From JBEBGV01 sp040081265 (lineage in GTDB: Bacteria; Acidobacteriota; Vicinamibacteria; Vicinamibacterales; UBA2999), in assembly GCA_040081265.1 (NCBI GenBank), contig JBEBGV010000006.1, forward strand, positions 48,988-112,987: a stretch of DNA of 64,000 nt, written 5' to 3'. The notes beneath the pieces are model-generated. The model saw only the letters and a list, made by a program, of their open reading frames with translations, was not told the origin of the DNA and searched no databases. The number at the start of each line of letters is the position of its first letter. Position 1 is the stretch's first letter. Both the position numbers and the translations under genes were made by a program. Of the stretch, positions 9,201-16,015 are shown piece after piece.

Positions 9201-9390
9201 TGACCAGCTCTTCCATCTCGAGCGGCCCGACACCGGCGTACGTAACAGTGACGGTGATTGTGGGCTGCTGGATGTCCGGCATGAGGTCGACCGGGAGCCG
9301 AACCAGGGAGATCCAGCCCAGCAGCACCACGATGGCGCTGAGCATGAACATCATGACCGGCCGATGAATCGCAATACGCGGAATGCTCAT
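6271..9390 (-). CDS. HAE1-family RND efflux pump, inner-membrane subunit
   Basis: 1039 residues, the usual size for an AcrB-like proton-driven pump that exports drugs or other amphiphiles. Start MSIPRIAIHRP at 9390 is the standard N-terminus just before the first membrane helix. The frame stays open further upstream into the adaptor gene, but that extension is not family-like. Visible features are the N-terminal helix, two large periplasmic regions, and two blocks of membrane helices. In helix 4 the proton-relay motif reads GMIVDAAIVVLEN, so only one of the two Asp of AcrB (VDD) is kept. A glycine run (eight Gly within TSGGGGGGGFGG) lies in the second periplasmic loop. It is last in the operon after channel and adaptor. 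Confidence 0.95.
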   Translation of the reverse strand: MSIPRIAIHRPVMMFMLSAIVVLLGWISLVRLPVDLMPDIQQPTITVTVTYAGVGPLEMEELVTRPIEQAVSAVAGLQQVNSTSAEGRSNVRLTFTYGMDMNVAMDDVRTRLDRVRGRFPENADAPTVFKADSNAMPIINLAVEGDFDPVTLREVAQNELSPRLERVPGVAAVNVNGGLRRQIHVDLSKEKITALNLSVNQVVQTLRTENQNTPLGEVNQGDATYLVRSMGQFGNLDDIRNLVIMTRAGVPVYMRDVADVVDSTEDRRQFLRINGKPGVRMTVTKQVGENTVAIAQGIKAEIEKINREVPGIHLLVTNDQSTFIERAIDNVKEHALIGGILVVLIIFAFLRDFRSTLIVCTSIPVSVIGTFALLYFGGFTLNTMTFGGLALGIGMIVDAAIVVLENTHRHLHMGKDRMTAAIDGSEEVWSAILASTLTHIAVFVPLLFLSGASSVLFTQLSFVVMFSLAMSLFVAVTIVPVLCSRWLKTPEEEAKRSGILGAMFNASERFLNGMDEGYRRLIHLTLAHRPTVIGGAVALTVVAGMLYPLIQTELLPQTDEGEVNVNAQLPVGTRMERTEAVMYQLEEMVRAAVPEATTLITSGGGGGGGFGGPGSSNRGSINVRLVPRDERTRTNDAIAQDLRQKLAGLPGVIVRAQAAGGNFQLNNLLGGGGDGGRLSLEVRGHDLDDAKRITTEAQTVMRAVPGIADVRLPNDEGRPELAIRVDRPKAAMLGMTVQGVANTIQTNVQGTTAAQYRERGNEYPVVVRLRQEDREGVADLGEVLVSTPSGQVVPARNLLAVTRETGPTQINRKNMERVTNISADIEIPLSDAVKAVQGTIGQVRVPPDFSVGFGTEVEEQEKSFQQLQLVLVLAVLLVYAVMASQYESLRDPFIIMFSIPVAAIGIVGMLLLTNTPFSMQAYIGVIMLAGIVVSNAILLVDYINTLRQRGMELREAVEIGGRTRLRPILMTAIATMLGLVPMAIGLGDGGELQAPLARVVIGGLLASTIVTLVLIPAVYTLFEEGWAGLRRKPATSEAH

Positions 9391-9427
9391 ATCCGTCTCT
9401 CTGTGCGTGAGTAGAACGTAACCGACA

Positions 9428-11014
9428 TCAATTGGTGCCGGGTTGGTCAGCGCCCTGCTGACCGCCCCGTCGGCCACCGCGACGTCCTGTGCCGTCGCCG
9501 CGTCCTCGGAAGCCCTCGCCGCCGTTGGTGCTGCCGTTGCCGACCGCGCCGCCGGTGCCATCTGCTCCACCGCGCCGCCCGCGCCGTCCGCCCTCTGGCG
9601 CTGCCCCGACCTCGGCTCCGCCCTGCGGCCGCTGCGGGGGAGTGGTCGCGCTGGCATCCTGGACACCGCCTGCGGGCTGGCCGGTCGCTCGCCCCTGCCC
9701 GCGGCCCTGCTGTCCGCCCTGTCCGCCGTTGCGCCCACCGCCATTGCGGCCGCCGCGACCAGCGATCGTGAACCGCGCACCATCGGTCAGGCCGGCAGCG
9801 CCGGTCGTGATCACGGTATCGCCCTCCACCAAGCCTTCGAGGATCTCCATCCGCTGGTCTTCTTCGAGGCCCACCCGCACGGCGCGGAAGAGCGCGGTGC
9901 CGGTCTCGCTTGCGAGGTAGACGCCGCGCCGGCCGTTGATGTCGACCACCGATGCCGCTGGGACGACCAGCGCATCCTGCTTGTTGTTGGTCGTGATGCT
10001 CACGCGTGCGTACATCCCGGGCTTGAGGCGATAGCCGGGATTGGGAATCTCGAGTTCGATGGGCGAGGTCCGGGTGGTCGCGTCGAGGACGGGTGCCACG
10101 CGCGCGATGCGCCCGGAGAAGGTCTCGCCCGGGAACGCGTCGACGTTGACCAGAGCCTGATCGCCAACCCTGATCTGTTTGAGGTCCTTTTCGACCACGT
10201 TGACGACCAGACGCACGCGGCGAATGTCGACAACGTCGACGACAGGAGCGTTCTGCCCGACGAAGGCCCCCGGATCAACGGCGCGTCGCGCGACGAATCC
10301 ATCCACCGGGGCCAGAATGTTGGTGTTGGCCAGCGTAATTTTCAGCTCATCAAGACGGGCCTGCGACTGATTGTTCTGCGCGCGGGACAGGTCCAGCTGC
10401 GCGATGGCCGACTGATAGCGGGCCTCGTTGTCGTCGAGCGTCTGCTGGGGCAGGAGCTGGCGCTGGAAGAGGCTCCGGGCGCGTTCGACGTTGGTCTTGG
10501 CCAGGGAGAGGTCAGCGTCGCGCTGGCGAATCGTGGCCCGCGAGACCTCGAAGGCCGCTTCAGCCTGACGCACCTGCTCCTGGACTTCCTGATCCTCGAT
10601 CTTGGCGATGCGCTGTCCGCGGGTGACCTGATCGCCGAGGCGGACGTTGACTTCCTGCAGGCGACCGGCGGTTCGCGGCACGACCGCCACCGTGGCATCG
10701 CCGATCAGGTTGCCGACCACGGTCAACTGCTGGGCCATCTGTTCGCGTTTGGCCTGGGCCACCTCGACGGTCATGGGGCCGGTCGCGCCGAAGCGACCTC
10801 CGCGACCGCCTGGCGCGCCACCGCGGCCTGGCGCGCCGCCTCCGGCACGGTTGCCGCCAGCGCCGGGCACACCGCCGGGTGCACCTCCAGGTGCACCGCC
10901 GCCACCAGCCTGCTGGTTGGCCGCCGGTGCCTCAGACGTACCGAAGTAACCCGCGTAGTAGGCGGCGCCTGCGAGAGCCGCGATGATGACGATAGGAGCG
11001 ATGAGCTTTTTCAT
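9428..11014 (-). CDS. RND periplasmic adaptor (membrane fusion protein) with Gly/Arg-rich tail
   Basis: 528 residues from ATG 11014; a TTG two codons earlier is possible. A signal-anchor lies at residues 4-22. Residues 37-79 form a Gly/Pro/Arg-rich linker. Then comes the normal HlyD/AcrA-like core: barrel-sandwich lipoyl halves, an alpha hairpin near 150-220 with many Gln/Arg/Asp, and beta-barrel and membrane-proximal domains to about 418. The core links the inner-membrane pump to the TolC-like channel. Residues 419-528 are an unusual low-complexity tail rich in Gly, Arg, Gln and Asn with repeated GRGG/RRGG units, not part of the family fold. The pump gene follows after 37 bases. Confidence 0.93.
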   Translation of the reverse strand: MKKLIAPIVIIAALAGAAYYAGYFGTSEAPAANQQAGGGGAPGGAPGGVPGAGGNRAGGGAPGRGGAPGGRGGRFGATGPMTVEVAQAKREQMAQQLTVVGNLIGDATVAVVPRTAGRLQEVNVRLGDQVTRGQRIAKIEDQEVQEQVRQAEAAFEVSRATIRQRDADLSLAKTNVERARSLFQRQLLPQQTLDDNEARYQSAIAQLDLSRAQNNQSQARLDELKITLANTNILAPVDGFVARRAVDPGAFVGQNAPVVDVVDIRRVRLVVNVVEKDLKQIRVGDQALVNVDAFPGETFSGRIARVAPVLDATTRTSPIELEIPNPGYRLKPGMYARVSITTNNKQDALVVPAASVVDINGRRGVYLASETGTALFRAVRVGLEEDQRMEILEGLVEGDTVITTGAAGLTDGARFTIAGRGGRNGGGRNGGQGGQQGRGQGRATGQPAGGVQDASATTPPQRPQGGAEVGAAPEGGRRGRRGGADGTGGAVGNGSTNGGEGFRGRGDGTGRRGGRRGGQQGADQPGTN

Positions 11015-11056
11015 GAACAAGTCTGAGAACCGTGTTACCTCGCCGGCACGTGCGTA

Positions 11057-12742
11057 CTAGTTGCCAGTGATCGTGGTGATGTTGGCGCCGCGCGTCGCCG
11101 GTGACTGTTGCACGCGCTCGTAGTCGACCATCGCCCGGCGGTAGTCGAGCAGCGCGCGCAGTTCCGAATTCTGTGCAGTGGACAGATCCCGCTGTGCCTG
11201 CACGACGAAGAAGTTGGTGGACAGACCCACGTCGAAGCGGCTCTGTTCCGCGTCGAGCCGCTGCTGCGCCAGACCACGAGCGACCGTGGCCGCCTGATAG
11301 CGCTGGAGACTGCTCTGCACCTGCAGGGCGGCGTTGGTGACCTCGGTGGCCACCTGCAGTTCGAGTGCCCTCAACTGCGCGGCCGACTGGTTCCGCTGGA
11401 CTCGGGCGCGAGCATATGACGCATCGGCGGCACCGCCGCCGATGGGATACGTGAGGTTGAACTGCACGTTCCAGTTCGGGAAATCACGGGCGCTCAGCGC
11501 GCGAAACGCGTCGGCATAGCCGCCGGGCACCGTGCCGACCACCTGTGCGTTGACGCCGGTGCCCGAGCGGATGAACTGGGTGCCGCCCAGGCCCTGGGCG
11601 CCATAGGTCGCCGTGAGATCAAGGGCGGGCAGCGTCTGATTCCGCATGTAGCTCAGCGTGAAGTCATTGCCGGACAGGGTGTTGCGCCCCTGTTCGAGAT
11701 CGGTGCGGTTGGTCAGGGCCTGTTTGACCGCGGCTTCGACGTTGAGCGGCTCGGATGAGAAGGTCGGCTGGTCGGTCGGGTTGATGCTTGCGCCCCACAC
11801 CGGATCGTCGGTGCCGTTGACGATGAGCCGTTTCAGCGTGAGTTCGGATGTACGCCACGTGGCTTCGGCCTGCGCCAGCGTCTGGCGCCGGGTGGCGGCC
11901 TCAGCCTCGGACTGGACCACGTCGAGTGGTGCCAGCGTTCCAACCTCGACGCGCGAACGGTTGTCTTCCACGAGCTTCTCGGCCAGCTGCAGGGAACCGC
12001 GCGCGACCTCGAGCGCCTGCAGGGCGTAGACCAGTTCCCAGTACGCGTTGCGGACCGACGCCAGCGTTGTCGCGATGGTGCCGCGGAGCTGAATCTCGGA
12101 GACCTCGCGGTTGATGGTCGTGATGCGCAGCTGCTGCCGGTTGGCGTCGACCCTGAAGTTACGGAGCAGGGGCTGGACGGCGGTCAGGGTGAACGAGTTC
12201 TGGAAGCTCGGGTTGTAGTTGACGAGGTTGTTGCTCGTCACCTGCTTGTTGTTGTTGAACGAAAACGACAGGTTCGCGCCGGTCTGGCGCAGCGCCTGCG
12301 TCAGCCCCGAGTTGTAGGTCGTCGTTTCCTGGTTCACGCGGGTGCCGCCGTTGAGCGTGCTGGTCGGCGGGTTGACCTGCGAACGCGAGCCGAACGCCGA
12401 CGTGAGGGTCGGACGGTAGGCCGCGTTCAGGCGCGAAATCTGCAGATCGAAGGTCTGCGGGTTCAGGCGCTCGACAGCGATATCGAGATTGCGTTCGAGC
12501 GCACGCGCGGTGGCCTCGTTGACCGACAAGGGGAATGTGGTCGTCGGGACAGGAGCGAGCTGGCCGGTCTGCGCGGCCGCGGCGCTGACGCGTGCAACCT
12601 CGAACTGCTGCGCGGCGACCCTGGCGATTTCGTTGATGCGCGCCTGCTCAGCGCCGGTCTGGGCCGATGCGCACACGGGTCCTGCGACCAGCGCCGCCAG
12701 GACACACGCGGAAGGAACAAGTCGATTGAACGTGATGAACAT
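11057..12742 (-). CDS. TolC-like outer-membrane efflux channel
   Basis: 561 residues with a clear signal peptide ending near ASAQ (about residue 28). The start ATG 12742 has a GAGG-type site just upstream (12747-12751). The rest shows the long repeated helix pattern of two outer-membrane efflux domains (for example LARAQNN-like coiled segments, and repeated ALEVARG / LRALELQV type helices), as in TolC/OprM trimers that form the outer-membrane exit duct. It lies 42 bases upstream of the adaptor gene and 14 bases after the Spy-like gene, in one minus-strand operon: Spy-like, channel, adaptor, pump. No lipobox is visible, so it is TolC-like rather than OprM-like in anchoring. Confidence 0.93.
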   Translation of the reverse strand: MFITFNRLVPSACVLAALVAGPVCASAQTGAEQARINEIARVAAQQFEVARVSAAAAQTGQLAPVPTTTFPLSVNEATARALERNLDIAVERLNPQTFDLQISRLNAAYRPTLTSAFGSRSQVNPPTSTLNGGTRVNQETTTYNSGLTQALRQTGANLSFSFNNNKQVTSNNLVNYNPSFQNSFTLTAVQPLLRNFRVDANRQQLRITTINREVSEIQLRGTIATTLASVRNAYWELVYALQALEVARGSLQLAEKLVEDNRSRVEVGTLAPLDVVQSEAEAATRRQTLAQAEATWRTSELTLKRLIVNGTDDPVWGASINPTDQPTFSSEPLNVEAAVKQALTNRTDLEQGRNTLSGNDFTLSYMRNQTLPALDLTATYGAQGLGGTQFIRSGTGVNAQVVGTVPGGYADAFRALSARDFPNWNVQFNLTYPIGGGAADASYARARVQRNQSAAQLRALELQVATEVTNAALQVQSSLQRYQAATVARGLAQQRLDAEQSRFDVGLSTNFFVVQAQRDLSTAQNSELRALLDYRRAMVDYERVQQSPATRGANITTITGN

Positions 12743-12756
12743 CGCGACCTCAGTAA

Positions 12757-13191
12757 CTAGCGGGGATTGGGACGGCCGGGTCGATTCGCCTCGCGCTGGT
12801 GCTGCAGGGCCGTGAACTTCGCCCACTGATCGGTCGTGAGCGACCGACGCATGCGCAACAACATCATGACGCGTGTCTTGTTGAGTTCGCCGCGTGCGAT
12901 CTCAACGGCACTGACCTGTTCCATCACGGTGGCGTCGCTGGCGCGCTCGACCAGCCGATCGAAGTCGGCCTGGGCGCGGTCGAGGGCATCCTTATGCTTG
13001 CGCAGCGCGGGAAGCGACTGCTGAAAGATGCTTTCGAGGCGGGAACTCTGCTCGGTCGTCAGGCCGAGTTCACGGCGGAACGTCTCGTCATTCCACCATT
13101 TGAAACCCTGGGCAGATGCGGGCACCGCCAGAAGACCAAGCCCAAGCACGGCCGCAACCGCCGATCCGATGAGGAATCTGAAGATTTTCAC
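12757..13191 (-). CDS. Spy/CpxP-like periplasmic LTxxQ protein
   Basis: 144 residues from GTG 13191; a TTG at 13203 would add four residues and no clear ribosome site separates them. A signal peptide runs to about AVPASAQ (residue 28). The mature part is helical and charged, with two LTxxQ motifs typical of the Spy/CpxP family: LTTEQSSRL in the first third and LTTDQWAKF near the end. Relatives are periplasmic chaperones or stress sensors, often next to efflux or two-component genes. As first gene of the efflux operon it may sense envelope stress or assist assembly. This role is inferred from family and position. Confidence 0.82.
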   Translation of the reverse strand: MKIFRFLIGSAVAAVLGLGLLAVPASAQGFKWWNDETFRRELGLTTEQSSRLESIFQQSLPALRKHKDALDRAQADFDRLVERASDATVMEQVSAVEIARGELNKTRVMMLLRMRRSLTTDQWAKFTALQHQREANRPGRPNPR

Positions 13192-13323
13192 AGGTAATAC
13201 CAAGCAATACGACGGCGTCTGAAGGCACGTTTACTGCTGATTCTACAGAGAGATACGCACCATGGAGGCTCGGAAAAATCCCTCGCTGGATCACCGCGCA
13301 CAGCCTCTGCGGAGGCGTTCTGG

Positions 13324-14502
13324 TCAGCGCTCGTTGACCAGTGTCTCGAGCCGCCGCACCACGTCGCCAACGATATTGTCGGGCGTCGAGGCTCCAGACG
13401 TCAGGCCAATGGTGACCGGGGTACCCACAGGTAACCACTGACTGGCGATGGTTTCTGTCTTTTCCCCAAGTGGCATGTGTCTGACGGCGTCGCGGGAGAC
13501 GAGCGCGCCTGCATCAGCAATGTGCAGGGTGGGGACGCGCAAGGCACAGATTCTGGCGAGATTGTAGGTGTTGCTGCTGTTGTAGCCGCCCACGACCAGC
13601 ATGAGGTCCGGGAGGCGCTCATCGAGCAGGGCAATCACGGCGTCCTGCCTGTCCTGGGTAGCGGAGCAAATGGTGTCGAATGCCCGAAAGTGGTCGGCCA
13701 GGGCATCCGCCCCGTACCGCTGGCTCATTGCGTGCTGGAACATGGTGCCAATCGCCAGAGACTCCGTGCTCAGCATCGTCGTCTGGTTGGCGCATCCGAC
13801 CCGCCGCAGGTCTCGCTCTGGCGAGAACCCGGGCGACACGGCGTGAGTGAACTGTGCCAGGAAATCTTCGGGCTGACCGCCCTCGGTGATGAAACGGCAG
13901 GCGAGGTCGGCCTCCTCCCGGTCCAGCACCACCAGGTAGTGACCTCCCGCGTGCACCGCCTGCGAGGCGGTGGCGCGCGTTTCCTCGTGCCACTGCTTCC
14001 CGTGGATGACCGACGTGAAGCCGTCCTGGGCGTATCGCTTCACGTTCTTCCAGACGTTGAGCACGGACCCGCAGGTCGTGTCCACGAGGGTGCATTCCTT
14101 CTGCACCAGGGCTTCGAGCAGGCCGGTGGTGACACCAAACGCAGGAAGGATGACCACATCGTTCGGGGTCAGCGCCTCGAGTGATTCTCCCGGATCACTC
14201 AGGAACCGGATGCCCTGCGCGCGGAGCTCGTCGTTGACGTGGGGGTTGTGGATGATCTCGCCCGTCAACAGGACCGGACGGTCTGGAAACCGCTTCCTGG
14301 TCTGGTAGGCGTAGTCGACGGCCCGGTCGACGCCATAACAGAAGCCGAACTCACGGGCCAGTCTGATCTCCAGCCGTCCCGAGCGATAGCTGTAACCATC
14401 GGCCTTGATGGTCTCGATGAGGTCGCTGTGGTAACTCTCAGCGAGTACATCGGCCACCGCGTGCTTGAGGTCGAGACCTTTGCGAAAGATCAGCGGGGGC
14501 AC
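13324..14502 (-). CDS. ispH: 4-hydroxy-3-methylbut-2-enyl diphosphate reductase, long plant/cyanobacterial type
   Basis: 392 residues. IspH makes IPP and DMAPP in the last step of the MEP isoprenoid pathway with a 4Fe-4S cluster. The three cluster cysteines are visible at C55 (EFGFCYGVDRA), C144 (TTCGSV) and C279 (TICSATQDRQ). His85/His88 (IIHNPHVN) lie in the substrate site. The length near 400, the N-terminal extension and the HGKQWHEETRATAS segment match the plant/cyanobacterial form rather than the about 310-residue E. coli form. The start is GTG 14502, preceded by TATCAT with a 6-base gap and no Shine-Dalgarno, so the message may be leaderless. Confidence 0.95.
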   Translation of the reverse strand: MPPLIFRKGLDLKHAVADVLAESYHSDLIETIKADGYSYRSGRLEIRLAREFGFCYGVDRAVDYAYQTRKRFPDRPVLLTGEIIHNPHVNDELRAQGIRFLSDPGESLEALTPNDVVILPAFGVTTGLLEALVQKECTLVDTTCGSVLNVWKNVKRYAQDGFTSVIHGKQWHEETRATASQAVHAGGHYLVVLDREEADLACRFITEGGQPEDFLAQFTHAVSPGFSPERDLRRVGCANQTTMLSTESLAIGTMFQHAMSQRYGADALADHFRAFDTICSATQDRQDAVIALLDERLPDLMLVVGGYNSSNTYNLARICALRVPTLHIADAGALVSRDAVRHMPLGEKTETIASQWLPVGTPVTIGLTSGASTPDNIVGDVVRRLETLVNER

Positions 14503-14508
14503 AGGCTC

Positions 14509-14514
14509 ATGATA
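14509..14514 (-). promoter_or_regulatory. Candidate -10 element for leaderless ispH
   Basis: TATCAT on the minus strand ends six bases before the GTG start at 14502, which would place +1 at the start codon. There is no SD-like sequence between them. The site lies in the 21-base gap after the anti-sigma gene. Confidence 0.45.
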
Positions 14515-14523
14515 GCCCGGCGG

Positions 14524-15108
14524 TCAGCGTTCCCAGGCACGGGGCGTCAGCTCGTCGAGTGCCCGAAGGGCCCCAGGGCCCCGACTCTCGATGGCACTCT
14601 CGAGTTCCACGAGGAATTCATCGTCGGACAGGGGCGTCGAGACGGTTCGGATGGTCGCACCGCTGTCCTGCCTGGCGGCTTGCACAAGAGCCTGCCCTGC
14701 TGGTCGGTTCACGGGACCGAAGTCCCTCCCGGCGCGGCCGGCCACCATGCCGACGACCAGGCCGGCGACGGCCGCTGCCGCGACCCATCGGGTGGTTGGA
14801 CTGGTCCGCGACATCACGCCCGGCATCGGGCTTTGAACGGCGGGGAAGGCAATCACCCGGCCTGGTCCGGTTGCCGCCTCGGCCCGCTCGAGAATCTGCA
14901 TCTGCTGGCGGGCCAGCCGTTCAGCGGGGAACGCCGCTTCCACGTCTTCGATCGAGGCCTGACCGGCCTCATCGAGCAGGTGAGCGATGCTGCTTCGGCG
15001 ATGGTCGCAGTCGGGGCAGGCGCCGAGGTGCTGCTGGTCCTGGGCAGACGGAGTTGCCGTGAAGTAGAGCTCCACCAGCCGGTCGTCGGATAAGTGTGCG
15101 GTCTTCAT
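14524..15108 (-). CDS. Membrane-anchored anti-sigma factor with ZAS-type zinc motif
   Basis: 194 residues. The N-terminus has the H27-xxx-C31-xx-C34 motif (HLGACPDC) of zinc-associated anti-sigma domains, which hold an ECF sigma factor inactive. One membrane helix lies at about 108-125 (WVAAAAVAGLVVGMVAG), giving a cytoplasmic sigma-binding part and a short outside domain that may sense the signal. It overlaps the sigma gene by four bases (ATGA at 15105-15108), the normal coupling for a sigma/anti-sigma pair. The outer part shows no recognisable sensor domain. Confidence 0.85.
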   Translation of the reverse strand: MKTAHLSDDRLVELYFTATPSAQDQQHLGACPDCDHRRSSIAHLLDEAGQASIEDVEAAFPAERLARQQMQILERAEAATGPGRVIAFPAVQSPMPGVMSRTSPTTRWVAAAAVAGLVVGMVAGRAGRDFGPVNRPAGQALVQAARQDSGATIRTVSTPLSDDEFLVELESAIESRGPGALRALDELTPRAWER

Positions 15109-15758
15109 CGGTCTTTCTCCAGCAGTCGTCGCAGTTTTCGGACCGCCCTGAACAAATGGACCCTGACGGTCGCCTCGCTCAATCCCAGTGCCTGACTGAC
15201 GTCGGCGGTACTCTGCTCAGCCAGATGGCAGAGGGTGAATACGGCCCGCTGACGATCCGGCAGTTTTTCCACCGCCTCCCAAATCTTCGCCGCCCGTTCG
15301 GCCGATACCAGTCGTTGTTCGACCGAAGGCCCGGTGGCGACAGCCTCGATTGGTGGCACGCCGGGCATCATCGGAACCGGCACCGCCCACCTGAGTCGGC
15401 GCGCCCGCGCCTTTCTCATATCGAGGCACCCGTTCACGAGAATGCGTGTGAACCAGACCTCGAACGGGTAGTCTTCGCGATACGTGGCGATATGCGTGAA
15501 CACCTTCAGAAAGGCGTCTTGCACCGCTTCGTCAGCGTCGTGGGCGTCACGCAGGTAGTGATACGCGATGCGGACCGCCCGGCGCTGCTGGTGGGCCACC
15601 AGTTCGCCGAAGAGTTCCCGGGCTTTCTCTCGATCGCCCGCTACGACGAGCGCCTTGATCCCGGCCGCCAGTGCGGAATCCGGGGTCAGCGCGGCTGTCC
15701 CCGCCGGGAGACCTGACGAGGCCGCTGAAGGCGTACGCCGGAACGGCGTTCTAGGCAT
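15105..15758 (-). CDS. ECF-type RNA polymerase sigma factor
   Basis: 217 residues. After a loose N-terminal segment of about 35 residues come sigma region 2 (LRDAHDADEAVQDAFLKVF, then the -10 reading helix with EVWFTRILVNGCLDMRKARAR) and region 4 (LPDRQRAVFTLCHLAEQSTADVSQALGLSEATVRVHLFRAVRKLR, a helix-turn-helix for the -35). There is no region 3, which defines group 4 sigma factors. The downstream gene encodes its likely anti-sigma. It is divergent from pckA across a 257-base gap, but nothing shows that it controls pckA. An ATG start and stop-start overlap with the partner support the boundaries. Confidence 0.93.
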   Translation of the reverse strand: MPRTPFRRTPSAASSGLPAGTAALTPDSALAAGIKALVVAGDREKARELFGELVAHQQRRAVRIAYHYLRDAHDADEAVQDAFLKVFTHIATYREDYPFEVWFTRILVNGCLDMRKARARRLRWAVPVPMMPGVPPIEAVATGPSVEQRLVSAERAAKIWEAVEKLPDRQRAVFTLCHLAEQSTADVSQALGLSEATVRVHLFRAVRKLRRLLEKDR

Positions 15759-15897
15759 GATTACGGCGGGGCGTTCGACGTTGTTTACCGCGTTTTAACA
15801 ATTCAGTGGGGCCCGTCGGGGGAGGCGCAGACCACGACAGGTCAATATAACGCCAAAGCCACGAGGCGGATGCGGCCGGGTCGGGGAAGATCCGCAG

Positions 15898-15926
15898 TTG
15901 ACTGGTGTTTCGCGGGCCGGTACGAT
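15898..15926 (+). promoter_or_regulatory. Sigma70-type promoter for pckA
   Basis: TTGACT (15898-15903), a 17-base spacer and TACGAT (15921-15926) form a good housekeeping promoter. Start of transcription would be near 15933, leaving a leader of about 83 bases before the pckA ATG. The rest of the 15759-16015 gap shows no gene; I see no riboswitch fold in it. Confidence 0.6.
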
Positions 15927-16015
15927 CCTACCTTTTCAGGCGGAGCCGCTACGGTTCGCCATCGCTTTGCCGGCAGCCTCCCTGGGCTGCCCATCACGTG
16001 GGAGTGAATGACTGT

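Noticed and set aside
9391..9783. N-terminal extension of the HAE1 pump into the adaptor gene
   Set aside because: The extra residues are Arg/Ala/Pro-rich and not family-like; MSIPRIAIHRP is the standard start.
9443..11026. Long plus-strand open frame of 527 codons opposite the efflux adaptor
   Set aside because: It mirrors the adaptor gene in GC-rich DNA; no recognisable domain and no ribosome site. The minus-strand product has clear adaptor homology.
15759..16015. Riboswitch or small RNA in the gap between the sigma factor and pckA
   Set aside because: A promoter is visible but no conserved fold or sequence that I recognise.
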